Assembly (NCBI GenBank): GCA_029260235.1
Contig: JAJDDP010000015.1
Coordinates: 29,315-93,314, forward strand
Origin: Phycisphaerae bacterium
GTDB lineage: Bacteria > Planctomycetota > Phycisphaerae > UBA1845
Length of the DNA stretch: 64,000 nt
Direction: 5' to 3'
This document shows positions 19,981 to 29,848 of this stretch, in pieces. The notes under the pieces were generated by a model that saw nothing but the letters and a program-made list of their open reading frames with translations, was not told the origin of the DNA and ran no database searches. The translations under genes and the position numbers were made by a program. Within the stretch, counting starts at the first letter, position 1, and the number at the start of each line of letters is the position of its first letter.

Positions 19981-20907
19981 ATGAGCATCGACATACCCAA
20001 CTACCAGATGATGGGCAAGCTTGGCGTCGGGGCCAGCAGCAGCCTGTACTTGGCCCGCAATATGCAGACGGGTGCTCAGTACACGGTCAAGATCGTCAAG
20101 GTTCACCAGCCTGAAGACATGAAATTCGTCGATCAACTGCGAGACGAGCACGCGGCCGGCAGCGTGATCGACCACCCCGTCGTTCGCAAGACGTTTGAAC
20201 TACGCTATGTGCGTCGCCGGCTGACAAAGATCAAGTCGGCCATGCTGTTCATGGAATTCGTCGATGGGGTGGCCATGAACGACACGGAATTCTCCTGCCC
20301 GCTGCTCACGCTGCTCGAGAATTTCTGCGAACTCGCCGACGGCCTCTCGGCGATGCACCGGGCGGGGTTTGTCCACGCCGACCTCAAACCGGGCAATGTA
20401 TTGGTGACCCCCGACGGACGGGTGAAGCTGATCGACCTGGGCCAAGCCTGCAAGATGTTGACCTCCAAGCATCGCATCCAAGGCACCATTGACTACATGG
20501 CCCCCGAGCAGGTCAATCGTGGCCAACTCGATGCCCGCACCGACGTTTTCGCCTTGGGGGCGACGCTCTTCAAGGTGCTCACCGGCCAACCAATGGCCAC
20601 CGGCATGAACCAGACCGTCAGCATGCACTGCCTCAGGCTGATTGGAAAACGAACCAGCGAGCTAAATGAACCGGTCGAGGTTGAATTGGCTGCCCCCATC
20701 GAGCGCCTGATTCTGGATTGTTGCTTGGAGGATCCTGACAAACGCCCCGCAGATATGAGAACGATCATCGACAGGCTTGAGATGATCGGCACCTTCTTAG
20801 CCAAGCGAGGCCTAGGAGAATCTGGCCAGCAAGAGGATCGCCCTGAAGCAGCTTCAACCCCAGCCGCAAGGTCACAGGGCCGAGTCGCACCAGAAGGCCT
20901 GGACTAG
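19981..20907 (+). CDS. Serine/threonine protein kinase
   Basis: GKLGVGASSSLYLA, HADLKPGNVLVTPDGRVKLIDLGQA, GTIDYMAPEQV, DARTDVFALGATLFKVLTG. Confidence 0.9.
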   Translation: MSIDIPNYQMMGKLGVGASSSLYLARNMQTGAQYTVKIVKVHQPEDMKFVDQLRDEHAAGSVIDHPVVRKTFELRYVRRRLTKIKSAMLFMEFVDGVAMNDTEFSCPLLTLLENFCELADGLSAMHRAGFVHADLKPGNVLVTPDGRVKLIDLGQACKMLTSKHRIQGTIDYMAPEQVNRGQLDARTDVFALGATLFKVLTGQPMATGMNQTVSMHCLRLIGKRTSELNEPVEVELAAPIERLILDCCLEDPDKRPADMRTIIDRLEMIGTFLAKRGLGESGQQEDRPEAASTPAARSQGRVAPEGLD

Positions 20908-20945
20908 GACCGCACCATGGCTTCGCCGCTGGTGGCTACTCCTGC

Positions 20946-22304
20946 CTATCGAAATGCTTTTCTCACCAAATCGTTCAGCGACGAGGCTAGAGCGCGTTCA
21001 TCGATATGGGCCAAGTGCCCATCCTTGACCACGATTCTGCCATCGACCATGACGCAGTCCGGGCGAGGGGGGTGGCACAGCATCAGCGCCCCTATTGGAT
21101 CCTGGGCGACGGCGCCGGCGAAGGCGATGTCATCTTTGCGATACATCACCAAGTCAGCGGCCATCATCGGTTCGACCTTGCCCAAGCGTTGACGTCCCAG
21201 CACAGCTGCGCCTCCCACGGTGGCTAGGCGAAATGCCCGCCCGGTAGTCATCGCCGATGCTCCACCAAGTACCCGCTGAAGCAACAAAGCCTGCCGGGCT
21301 TCTGCATGCATGTGGCCTCCGTCGTTACTGCTCGAACCGTCGACACCGATGCCAACCTTCGCTCCGCGTTCCAACAGCCCAGCGATAGGCGGGATACCAC
21401 TGCCCAGACGCATATTCGAGCATGGGCAATGGGCGATACCCGTTTGGGTCTCAACCAGCAAATCCATCTCGCTCTCATTTAGATGCACGCAATGAGCCAA
21501 GTAGACGTCCTCACCCAACCAACCATGGTCGGCCAGAAACTCGATCGGGCGCCTCTTGAATCGCTCCAGGCAATAATTCTGTTCATCGATTGTCTCAGCT
21601 GCGTGCGTGTGCAAGAGCAGGTTGTTGCTTCGCGCTAGCGACAACGTATCCCGCAGCAGTTCGGAGCTGACCGAAAATGGTGAGCAAGGTGCCAAGTCGA
21701 TGCGCCGCATCGAATAGGGAGAGGCATCGTGGAATGCTTCGACGGCGCGGAGGCTGTCCTCCAGGATAGTGGCTTCGTTCTCCACACAGCTATCAGGCGG
21801 AAGTCCGCCCTTGGATTTTCCGACGCTCATGCTCCCTCGGCAGGCATGAATGCGAATGCCTAATTCGTCGGCAGCATCCAAGACCGCTTCGATCCGGAGG
21901 CCCGACTCAGCCGGGAAAATATAAAAATGATCACTGGTCGTGGTGCATCCTGAAAGAAGCAACTCGGCAATGCTGACCGAAGCGGCCACCTTGACCGCTT
22001 CATAGTTCAGGTAACGCCACTTTTCGTACAAGGCAGTCAACCAGCCGAAGAGCGGCTCGTTCTGGACCGACGCCAAACCGCGGGTGAGTGATTGATAGAG
22101 GTGGTGATGCGTATTGATCATTCCCGGCATGACCAGGTAGCTGTCTCCGGGGATGACCTCCTTCGCCCCTTCGACGTGGCTAGGATCAGTCGGAGCCACC
22201 GATTGGATCACGCCGCCGTCGATCAGCACATCGTAGCCGGTCAGCACCACTGGATCCCAACTCTGCACGGTGACGACAGTCGCGTTGGTAATGATCGTGT
22301 CCAT
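20946..22304 (-). CDS. Amidohydrolase, 8-oxoguanine deaminase/hydroxyatrazine hydrolase-like
   Basis: MPGMINTHHHLYQSLTRG...LLHTHAAET...AHCVHLNE...GIGVDGSSSNDGGHMHAEAR. Confidence 0.85.
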   Translation of the reverse strand: MDTIITNATVVTVQSWDPVVLTGYDVLIDGGVIQSVAPTDPSHVEGAKEVIPGDSYLVMPGMINTHHHLYQSLTRGLASVQNEPLFGWLTALYEKWRYLNYEAVKVAASVSIAELLLSGCTTTSDHFYIFPAESGLRIEAVLDAADELGIRIHACRGSMSVGKSKGGLPPDSCVENEATILEDSLRAVEAFHDASPYSMRRIDLAPCSPFSVSSELLRDTLSLARSNNLLLHTHAAETIDEQNYCLERFKRRPIEFLADHGWLGEDVYLAHCVHLNESEMDLLVETQTGIAHCPCSNMRLGSGIPPIAGLLERGAKVGIGVDGSSSNDGGHMHAEARQALLLQRVLGGASAMTTGRAFRLATVGGAAVLGRQRLGKVEPMMAADLVMYRKDDIAFAGAVAQDPIGALMLCHPPRPDCVMVDGRIVVKDGHLAHIDERALASSLNDLVRKAFR

Positions 22305-22452
22305 GTTCCCTGTGTCACTCCGCGCACTGGATTCCGAACCACGTCAAGGCAAGGCTCGCAGCCCTGGCTCCACGGTTTCAACAGAACGGGCGATACTAAC
22401 CAATTCCGGGGCGTTTGGCGCCCTCGACGTGGCGGGGTGGTAAGATTCAAGC

Positions 22453-22779
22453 GTGTACCGGCGTCGTCTCATCATCGCCATCCTGGCTAGCTCAATCATT
22501 ATGGGCATCTGCTGCCCCCTATGGTATGAGATGGCAGTTCATTGTGTTCGATGGATAACCGCCGTCATCATCCCCCCGTCGGTCCCATCGGGTGAGAGAA
22601 TGGTGGTGAGAAACGTAATCATCGGATTCCTCCTTGTGCTACCTTGTGTCGTGCTCGGCGTCTTGCTCCGAATCTACATCAAGCCGCCCGTTGACGGCGA
22701 GTGCCGGTGCAGATCGTGCGGTTACATCTTGCGCGGGCTCGACAAGCCACGATGTAGCGAATGTGGAGAGGCGATATGA
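22453..22779 (+). CDS. Small membrane protein with C-terminal zinc ribbon
   Basis: Two hydrophobic segments then CRCRSCGYILRGLDKPRCSECGEAI. Confidence 0.6.
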   Translation: MYRRRLIIAILASSIIMGICCPLWYEMAVHCVRWITAVIIPPSVPSGERMVVRNVIIGFLLVLPCVVLGVLLRIYIKPPVDGECRCRSCGYILRGLDKPRCSECGEAI

Positions 22780-23042
22780 GTGGCCTTCTGCGTGTATTTC
22801 CCCCCCCGCAGGTCCAAGCTGACTCTAGCTAGCCGCAGCATGAACCTGAGCCTGCTCACTTCGGCTCTACTCCAGCCTGCCTTGTTGATGGTCCGAGGCC
22901 ACCACTACCGCCACACCCCATGGGCACTATTGCCCCAGCTTTGAACATGAAACGCCCTACTGGCACCATCCGCCGTTTGGTACGCGGCATGCCTTGTTCT
23001 ATTCCGGACGGGTTTCTTTGATACGGTTGATTGAAAGGACGG

Positions 23043-23276
23043 ATGATCATGGCACGCTGCGATAGTGCGAACTGCAACAGCCAAGAAACGAACGACGTGT
23101 ACTGTGGCCTGTGCAACGAGGAACTCTGTCTCTGCAAGAGTTGCCAGCGCAATCGCAGGGGCAAGTGTCAATGCGGGGAGTCATTCCGTGGCGAGAGAAT
23201 CGCGAACGCTCACTCGCGGTACTACGAGACCAAGGCAGCTAGCCCACAGTTGCTGAGCCAGATCTTGGGAGAGTAG
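23043..23276 (+). CDS. Small Cys-rich (likely zinc-binding) protein
   Basis: MARCDSANCNSQETNDVYCGLCNEELCLCKSCQRNRRGKCQCGE; start at 23043 or 23049. Confidence 0.5.
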   Translation: MIMARCDSANCNSQETNDVYCGLCNEELCLCKSCQRNRRGKCQCGESFRGERIANAHSRYYETKAASPQLLSQILGE

Positions 23277-23487
23277 GATCTTGCCCGCATCGGGGTGGAA
23301 CACGCGCAGCCGGGCACTTCATGCAGCCTGCTCTTAGCCACCATGGACAGAGAGATCACAGAGCAGCGCGGCAGAAGCCCTCAAGTACGGCCACCAAGGT
23401 TCGGCCTTTCTCTGTGGCAAGCGCCTGTGCCGTTGTTCTAAGCTGGGGCAATCGGTTATCCCCCACGCTGGAAGGGTAGGGCACCCG

Positions 23488-24423
23488 TCATGCAAGCAAC
23501 TTGTAGTATTCGATGGCCCGTTCCAAGCCTTCCTCGAAGGGGACCTGCGGCTCGAAGCCGAGGAGTCTCTTGGAGAGGGTGATGTCTGCACAGGAATGCT
23601 TCACATCCCCTGCCCTTGAATCGACGTAGTTGGGCTTGACGCTCTTGCCCAGCAGTTGATTGATCTTGGCAATGGTTTGATTGACGCTGATCTGCCCGCC
23701 GCAAGCAAGGTTCATGGACAGGCCTGGCGCTTTGTCGATCTTGGCGGCCAACAGGTTGCCATGCACGACGTTGTCGATGTAGGTGAAGTCGCGGGTCTGC
23801 TCGCCATCTCCGTAAACGGTCGGAGGCGTCCCTGACAAGATGCAGGTGACAAAGGCCGGGATAGCCGCCGCGTATTGGCTCTTGGGATCCTGGCCGGGAC
23901 CAAAGACGTTGAAGTAGCGGAGCGCGATTGTTTCAAGACCGTAGCACTCAAAGAACGCCCGGCAGTAATGCTCGCCGGCCAACTTTTGAACCGCATAAGG
24001 ACTGAGCGGGCAAGGCGGAATCATCTCATGCTTAGGAGATTCAGCCGTGTCGCCGTAGGCACTGCTGCTGGCTGCGTAGATAACCCGGCGGCATTTTTGA
24101 ATGACGGCAGAGTGCAGAAGATTGAACGTGCCGGTCACATTGGCTTCGTGGCTATCGACGGGTTCATCGACCGAGCGGGGGACCGAAGGGATGGCTGCTT
24201 CGTGGTAAATGGTCTCGATGTCCATGCAGGCCCGGATGACTTCTTCGGGATGGCGCAGGTCGCCTTCAAAGAAATCAATCTTCTCAGCCACATCGGCTAG
24301 GTTCTCTCGTTTTCCCGTGCTGAGATTATCGAAAACGCGGACTGAATGCCCCTCTGCCACCAACGCCCGGGCGATGTGTGAGCCAATGAACCCCGCCCCA
24401 CCAGTTACCAAGAAATTTGCCAT
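23488..24423 (-). CDS. NAD-dependent epimerase/dehydratase (UDP-glucose 4-epimerase-like)
   Basis: LVTGGAGFIGSHIARALV, YAASSSAYGDT, YAVQKLAGE, GDGEQTRDFTYIDNVV. Confidence 0.92.
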   Translation of the reverse strand: MANFLVTGGAGFIGSHIARALVAEGHSVRVFDNLSTGKRENLADVAEKIDFFEGDLRHPEEVIRACMDIETIYHEAAIPSVPRSVDEPVDSHEANVTGTFNLLHSAVIQKCRRVIYAASSSAYGDTAESPKHEMIPPCPLSPYAVQKLAGEHYCRAFFECYGLETIALRYFNVFGPGQDPKSQYAAAIPAFVTCILSGTPPTVYGDGEQTRDFTYIDNVVHGNLLAAKIDKAPGLSMNLACGGQISVNQTIAKINQLLGKSVKPNYVDSRAGDVKHSCADITLSKRLLGFEPQVPFEEGLERAIEYYKLLA

Positions 24424-24455
24424 TCAACGGTTCCTTACTGTGTAATTAAGACGTC

Positions 24456-24486
24456 CCCCACCCATCCGCTGCGCCCAAGGGTGGGG
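24456..24486. repeat. Inverted repeat CCCCACCC / GGGTGGGG in the intergenic region upstream of the epimerase gene
   Basis: Perfect 8-bp arms separated by 15 nt. Confidence 0.4.
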
Positions 24487-24657
24487 CACTCGCGCGATTC
24501 TGGGGACTGGATTCGCTGCTGCGGTCACCCGCTATCACCCAAGGTCAAGCCGCGTAAGCTAGCTGACAACCTAGTTCATCGTCAACGCCCCAAACCCTGG
24601 CATCACCGGCTGGGATTGGGTAAAACGGCAGATGAGAGCTTAGACCCTCACAGGTGC

Positions 24658-25887
24658 ATGGTTATGATTGTAGATCTAAACTCAAAACCGCTACTTCGAC
24701 CGGTCGAAGCCAACCCCGGCGAGGGCGATGGCATGGTTAGCCTCCGCGATCCTTCAGGATTGTCGCCCATCATGCTTACGATGTCAGAACCGGCGTTGTT
24801 CATCATCAGCCTGTTTGACGGAACCAACACACTCGAATTCGTTCGAGAGCAATTCCAATTGAGGTATCGGCAATCCGTCGAGGAATCCACATTGTTCGAC
24901 ATGGTCGCCCGGCTTGAGGACGCCATGCTCTTGGATGGACCGGCTTTCCAGGGTCATTACGACTCATTGGTGAGCAACTACCGCGGCGCCGACGCTCGCC
25001 CAATGCCCCACCCAGAATCACTCGGGCTAGACGGCAACCCCAAGGCTGTCTTCGACAACATGCTTTCGGGAGTCACAACCGAACCCCGGGATGGCCAAAT
25101 CGTCGGCTTGATCGCTCCTCATCTGGATTTTGCCAGGGGCGAGCCGTGCTACGCAGCCGCCTACGCGGCGCTGGCTTCTCAAGCGCCACCGGACCGCTTC
25201 GTCATCTTGGGAACCAACCACTTTGGACGCAGCACTTCGGTGGTAGCCACCGCTCAGAACTTTGCGACCCCGCTAGGCGTCACCCACAATGATGCACCCT
25301 TCTTGGAAAAGGTCGAGGAACGCTGCGGTCCACTTCGACAATTTGAATACGACCACGCAGCCGAGCACTCCATCGAATTGCAGGTCTGCTGGCTGCAACA
25401 TATTTACGGCGCTGAGAGTTTCTCCATCGTTCCATTCCTCTGTCCCGACCCGTGTGGCCCCACCGGCACCATGCCCTACGACGGGCAAGGCGTTGACCTG
25501 CTCGATTTTGCGGCAGCACTTCGCTCGACCATCGAGGAGGATGATCGAACAACCATCGTGATTGCCGGCGCAGATTTCTCGCATGTCGGCGCATTCTTTG
25601 GCGATGAACAACCGTTGGACGAGGAGTTTCTTTCTTCGGTCCGCAGCCTGAACGAATCGGCCTTGGAGCAGATTGGCCTAAACGACGCCGCGGGTCTTCG
25701 GGCATGTATCGCCCGAGGGCAGAACCCCACGCGGGTGTGCAGCGCCGGCTGTATGTTCACGCTGATGTCGGTCCTGCCCGAAGCGAAGGTCGAAGTGCTC
25801 GCCTACCACCAAGCGGTCACCGAGTCTGCCCAAAATTGCGTCACCTGTGCAGCCGCAGTGTTCCAGAAGCGATCAGCGGATGACTAG
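24658..25887 (+). CDS. MEMO/AmmeMemoRadiSam system protein B family with ~100-aa N-terminal extension
   Basis: GLIAPHLDFARGEPCYAAAYAAL, FVILGTNHFG, DHAAEHSIELQVCWLQHIYG, VIAGADFSHVGAFFGD; start set at ATG 24658. Confidence 0.85.
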   Translation: MVMIVDLNSKPLLRPVEANPGEGDGMVSLRDPSGLSPIMLTMSEPALFIISLFDGTNTLEFVREQFQLRYRQSVEESTLFDMVARLEDAMLLDGPAFQGHYDSLVSNYRGADARPMPHPESLGLDGNPKAVFDNMLSGVTTEPRDGQIVGLIAPHLDFARGEPCYAAAYAALASQAPPDRFVILGTNHFGRSTSVVATAQNFATPLGVTHNDAPFLEKVEERCGPLRQFEYDHAAEHSIELQVCWLQHIYGAESFSIVPFLCPDPCGPTGTMPYDGQGVDLLDFAAALRSTIEEDDRTTIVIAGADFSHVGAFFGDEQPLDEEFLSSVRSLNESALEQIGLNDAAGLRACIARGQNPTRVCSAGCMFTLMSVLPEAKVEVLAYHQAVTESAQNCVTCAAAVFQKRSADD

Positions 25888-26938
25888 CCAAGATCGTATG
25901 CGTCGCATCATGGCTGGCACTGACCTCTGGGCTTGGCCGGTGCGGGCTGTGCTGCTTCTCTGCAGCCTCATATACACAGGAATTATCAACGCCCGAAACA
26001 AGCGCTATGATCGTGGAAGCGGAATCTTCCGAGCCAGAGTGCCGGTCATCAGTATCGGTAACATCACCACCGGTGGTACGGGCAAGACCCCCCTGGTTAT
26101 TGAGATTGCCCGGCGGCTGGAATCACGCGGGCAGAAGGTAGCCATCCTATCTCGAGGCTATAAGGCAGCGACAGCTCACCTGGGAGACGAACTGCAGTTG
26201 ATCGCTCGAAGGCTGCCAGGGGTGGTCTGCATTCAAGATGCAGATCGCTCAGCCGGCGCCGAGGAGGCAGTCAATACACACAACGTAAACGCAATTGTGT
26301 TGGACGATGGTTTCCAGCACCGTCGCCTGGGACGTGATCTGGATGTGGTAGCCGTGGATGCAACACGCCCCTTTGGATACGGGTTCGTGCTGCCTCGTGG
26401 GCTTTTGCGCGAGCCGGTCCGGTCACTACGGCGAGCCGACTTATTGATTATCACCCGATGTGATCTTCTTCAGGCTGATGAGCTTCAACATCTGGAAGAG
26501 CGACTGGCCACCGAAGCACCCGACGTCCCACGCATCCGATGCGACCATCGTGCTTTGGATTTTTGCAGTCTGGATGGGTCGCCGTTGGATAACGCAGCCA
26601 ATTTTCGTGATCAGAAGGTTCTTTGCCTCAGCGGCGTTGGGAATCCCGCCTCGTTCGAGCAATCAGTCGGCCGACTCGGCGCCGAGGTACGGTATCACCT
26701 CGTGTTTGCGGATCATCACCATTACGCGGAAGCCCACTTGCGACGAGCAGCAGCCTTGGCCAAGAAGTACAATTGTGAGGCTGTGGTGACTACGGAGAAG
26801 GATGCTGTCAAGCTGTCAACCTTAGCATTTGATTGGCCTTGCCCTGTTCTGGTGATGCCCATCGAAATCCGATTCCACGACGACGGCGGCACAATCTTGG
26901 ACCGGGCCCTGGATCGTCTGCTAAACGCGGGCAATTAG
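25880..26938 (+). CDS. lpxK: Tetraacyldisaccharide 4'-kinase LpxK
   Basis: VPVISIGNITTGGTGKTPLVIEIARRL, ILSRGYKA, VLDDGFQHRRLGRDLDVVAVDATRPFGYGFVLPRGLLREP. Confidence 0.93.
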   Translation: MTSQDRMRRIMAGTDLWAWPVRAVLLLCSLIYTGIINARNKRYDRGSGIFRARVPVISIGNITTGGTGKTPLVIEIARRLESRGQKVAILSRGYKAATAHLGDELQLIARRLPGVVCIQDADRSAGAEEAVNTHNVNAIVLDDGFQHRRLGRDLDVVAVDATRPFGYGFVLPRGLLREPVRSLRRADLLIITRCDLLQADELQHLEERLATEAPDVPRIRCDHRALDFCSLDGSPLDNAANFRDQKVLCLSGVGNPASFEQSVGRLGAEVRYHLVFADHHHYAEAHLRRAAALAKKYNCEAVVTTEKDAVKLSTLAFDWPCPVLVMPIEIRFHDDGGTILDRALDRLLNAGN

Positions 26939-26950
26939 CGTGGGAGGCTG

Positions 26951-28153
26951 TTGGATTTGAAACTGGACGTCCTGATTTTTGGAGGTGGCGGAGCGGGGCT
27001 GTGGCTGCTGGACAGCCTTGGTCGTGCTGGGTACTCAACCCTATTGCTCGAACGTGACGCCCTGGGTACGGGACAAACCGTCGCCGCCCAAGGGATTATT
27101 CACGGCGGCATCAAGTACACGCTCAGCGGCCTGCTGACAGAATCAGCCCGGGCTATCCGCGAGATGCCTGCCCTGTGGAAGAGCTGCCTCTCAGGCCACA
27201 GTAAGCCCGATATTTCCGACACCCGGGTTAGTGCCGCGTTTTGTCACCTCTGGAGAACCAAGTCGCTCTCATCTCAATTAGGCATGGTCGGCGCCCGGGC
27301 GGGATTGCGATCCGGGGCGTCGAAGGTTACCCAAGAACACCTGCCAGGAGTTTTGAGCTGTTGCCCCGGTGAGGTCTTCCGCGTTGATGAGCAGGTGGTC
27401 GATACGCCCAGCCTATTAGAATCGCTCGCTGACCGCCATCGGAACCGAATGCTCAAGATCGATTCAGCCGACGGCCTGAGCTTCGACTTGGCCGGCAAAG
27501 GTCGAGTTCGCACCGTTCGTCTTTTAAACCCAACGGACGATCAAACACTGGAGCTTCAACCGGCTACTGTCGTGCTGACGGCTGGGGAAGGAAACGCCGA
27601 ACTTCGAGAATCGATGGGCTTGGATGGTCAACTGATGCAGCGCCGCCCCCTGCACATGGTGCTGGTCAAAGGGAAACTGCCCAACCTGTTTGGCCACTGC
27701 GTCGATGGCACAAAGACCCGGGCGACGATCACCTCTTCAACCAGCACCGACGGCTTGACCGTGTGGCAGGTAGGCGGACAGATCGCCGAAGACGGCGTAA
27801 CCATGACAGAGACATCGTTAATCGCCCACGCCCAACGCGAACTCGCAGCTGTCTTGCCTGGCTTGGACATTTCCGAACTCGCGTGGGCGACTTATCGTGT
27901 TGATCGCGCCGAAGCCAAGTCGCCCGGCGGCAGCAAGCCTGCCGGCGCCCAGATCGATCAACAGGGCAACGTGATCACTGCATGGCCTACCAAGCTTGCC
28001 CTGGTGCCCGAATTGACTAAGCTAATCATGGACCGGTTGGACGCGCCAACATGTGCAGCCTCATCGAAACTCGAGCTTCCGCCGGATTGGCCCAGGCCGA
28101 GGGTGGCGATGCCGCCCTGGGAAAGGGACAGACAATGGCATGGACAAAGTTAG
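26951..28153 (+). CDS. FAD-dependent oxidoreductase (DAO family-like), TTG start
   Basis: VLIFGGGGAGLWLLDSLGRAGYSTLLLERDALGTGQTVAAQGIIHGG. Confidence 0.8.
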   Translation: MDLKLDVLIFGGGGAGLWLLDSLGRAGYSTLLLERDALGTGQTVAAQGIIHGGIKYTLSGLLTESARAIREMPALWKSCLSGHSKPDISDTRVSAAFCHLWRTKSLSSQLGMVGARAGLRSGASKVTQEHLPGVLSCCPGEVFRVDEQVVDTPSLLESLADRHRNRMLKIDSADGLSFDLAGKGRVRTVRLLNPTDDQTLELQPATVVLTAGEGNAELRESMGLDGQLMQRRPLHMVLVKGKLPNLFGHCVDGTKTRATITSSTSTDGLTVWQVGGQIAEDGVTMTETSLIAHAQRELAAVLPGLDISELAWATYRVDRAEAKSPGGSKPAGAQIDQQGNVITAWPTKLALVPELTKLIMDRLDAPTCAASSKLELPPDWPRPRVAMPPWERDRQWHGQS

Positions 28154-28911
28154 ATCACGCCCCATTCGGTTTTGGCGCCTTTAAGATTGGCCGAAACACG
28201 CAGACCAAATACCCCCAGGGCTACGAGCTTCCCGACGATAAATCCACCGAGCGATTGCTGCACCAAGTGCTGGACTTAGGCATTGGCTATATCGACACTG
28301 CCCCTGCCTATGGGATCAGCGAGGAGCGAATCGGCCGCTTCATCAGTCACCGACAGGACGAGTACGTTCTCTCTACAAAAGTCGGCGAGACGTTCATCGA
28401 TGGCAAGTCAGTCTACGATTACTCCGAGTCAGCCGTGCGCCTGAGCGTCGGGCGCAGCCTGGATCGCTTGAAGACCGATCAACTGGATTTGGTGCTGGTC
28501 CATTCCAATAGGCAAGATGTAGCTGTGTTGGCGGAGACCGATGTTGTGCCGACGTTGCATGCACTACGCGACGAAGGGTTGATCGATGCCATCGGGTTTT
28601 CCGGCTACAGCCAAGAGGCTTTCAGTTTGGCATTGCCTTGGGCTGATGCGATCATGGTAGAATACCACCTGGAGAACCGCGCGGCTGAAGCAGTCATCGC
28701 CAACGCCGCTGAGAAAAAGATCGCGGTGATCGTCAAGAAAGGCTTAGCCTCTGGGAAGTTGGACCCGGCTGAGTCAATCGAATTTGTGCTGTCCAATGCG
28801 GGCGTGACCAGCTTGGTGGTGGGTGGATTGAACATCGAGCACCTGCAGACGAATCTCGACGTCGCCAATCGACTCCGCAGACCAACCACAACCCAGCCGC
28901 GTCAAAAGTAG
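28135..28911 (+). CDS. Aldo/keto reductase
   Basis: FGFGAFKIGRNTQTKYPQGYELP...YIDTAPAYGISEERIGRFI...QLDLVLVHS; start ATG 28135. Confidence 0.88.
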   Translation: MAWTKLDHAPFGFGAFKIGRNTQTKYPQGYELPDDKSTERLLHQVLDLGIGYIDTAPAYGISEERIGRFISHRQDEYVLSTKVGETFIDGKSVYDYSESAVRLSVGRSLDRLKTDQLDLVLVHSNRQDVAVLAETDVVPTLHALRDEGLIDAIGFSGYSQEAFSLALPWADAIMVEYHLENRAAEAVIANAAEKKIAVIVKKGLASGKLDPAESIEFVLSNAGVTSLVVGGLNIEHLQTNLDVANRLRRPTTTQPRQK

Positions 28912-28925
28912 AGGAACCCAGGGCT

Positions 28926-29822
28926 ATGAAAGGTCAGCCAGCCGTTTTCTTGGATCGCGACAACACGCTGATTGAAGACCCCGGCTACATCAGTGATCCT
29001 GAGCAAGTCCGCTTGTTTGAAGACTGCGGCCCGGCACTGGCCCGACTTCATCGCGGGGGATATCAGCTGGTGGTAGTGACCAACCAATCTGGCATAGCCC
29101 GCGGCATGTTCACCGAATCGCGGCTAGTCGAAATCCATGATCGGCTGCAAGAGATGTTGCGTAGCCACGGTACTCGGCTCGATGCGATTTACTACTGCCC
29201 GTACCTCGAAGGGCCTGACGCGGTGGTCAAGGAATACCGCCGCACTTCGGAATTGCGAAAGCCAAGGCCTGGCCTGCTCTTGAAGGCCGCCCAGGAGTTA
29301 AACATCGACTTGGCCTCATCCTGGATGATCGGTGATACGGAACGCGACATCCACGCCGGTCGCCTCGCCGGTTGCAAGACCATTCTCCTGCAGCGCAACG
29401 GATCAGCCGAATCAGCTACCAAGTGCCATCCAGATCATGTGGTGCCTTCACTGGCCAAGGCGGCCGACGTTGTGGTCGGCCAGGCCGACAAGGGAGATTT
29501 GCCTCCCGCCGCTGCCATCGAGAAGGAGACGCCGGCTGAGCCTACTCCCAGCCGAGAAGAATTCCCTCGCGACGATGAAGTCGTCGGCCTGCTGCGTGAC
29601 ATCCGCAGCCTATTGGATCGCAGCCGGCGCGATCATGCCCATCAAGATTTTTCGTTTCGGGGCTTGGCGGGCAGCCTCCTCCAGATGTTGGCCATTGTTG
29701 TCGTACTGTGGGGCTTGGTTGCTTTGCTGAGCTCACACCCTGCAGAAGCCTCAGCCCGCCTGCTGCTTGCCATCTGCATTCAAATGGGTGTGTGGGCAGC
29801 CAGACCGCGATCCTCTACCTGA
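28926..29822 (+). CDS. HAD-IIIA phosphatase, D,D-heptose 1,7-bisphosphate phosphatase (GmhB)-like, with C-terminal membrane tail
   Basis: AVFLDRDNTLIEDPGYISDPEQVRLFEDC, VVTNQSGIARG, YYCPY, KPRPGLLLKAAQELNIDLASSWMIGDTERDIHAGRLAG; tail LLQMLAIVVVLWGLVALLSS. Confidence 0.85.
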   Translation: MKGQPAVFLDRDNTLIEDPGYISDPEQVRLFEDCGPALARLHRGGYQLVVVTNQSGIARGMFTESRLVEIHDRLQEMLRSHGTRLDAIYYCPYLEGPDAVVKEYRRTSELRKPRPGLLLKAAQELNIDLASSWMIGDTERDIHAGRLAGCKTILLQRNGSAESATKCHPDHVVPSLAKAADVVVGQADKGDLPPAAAIEKETPAEPTPSREEFPRDDEVVGLLRDIRSLLDRSRRDHAHQDFSFRGLAGSLLQMLAIVVVLWGLVALLSSHPAEASARLLLAICIQMGVWAARPRSST

Positions 29823-29848
29823 CGCGATCATCGACCAGATTCATGTGA

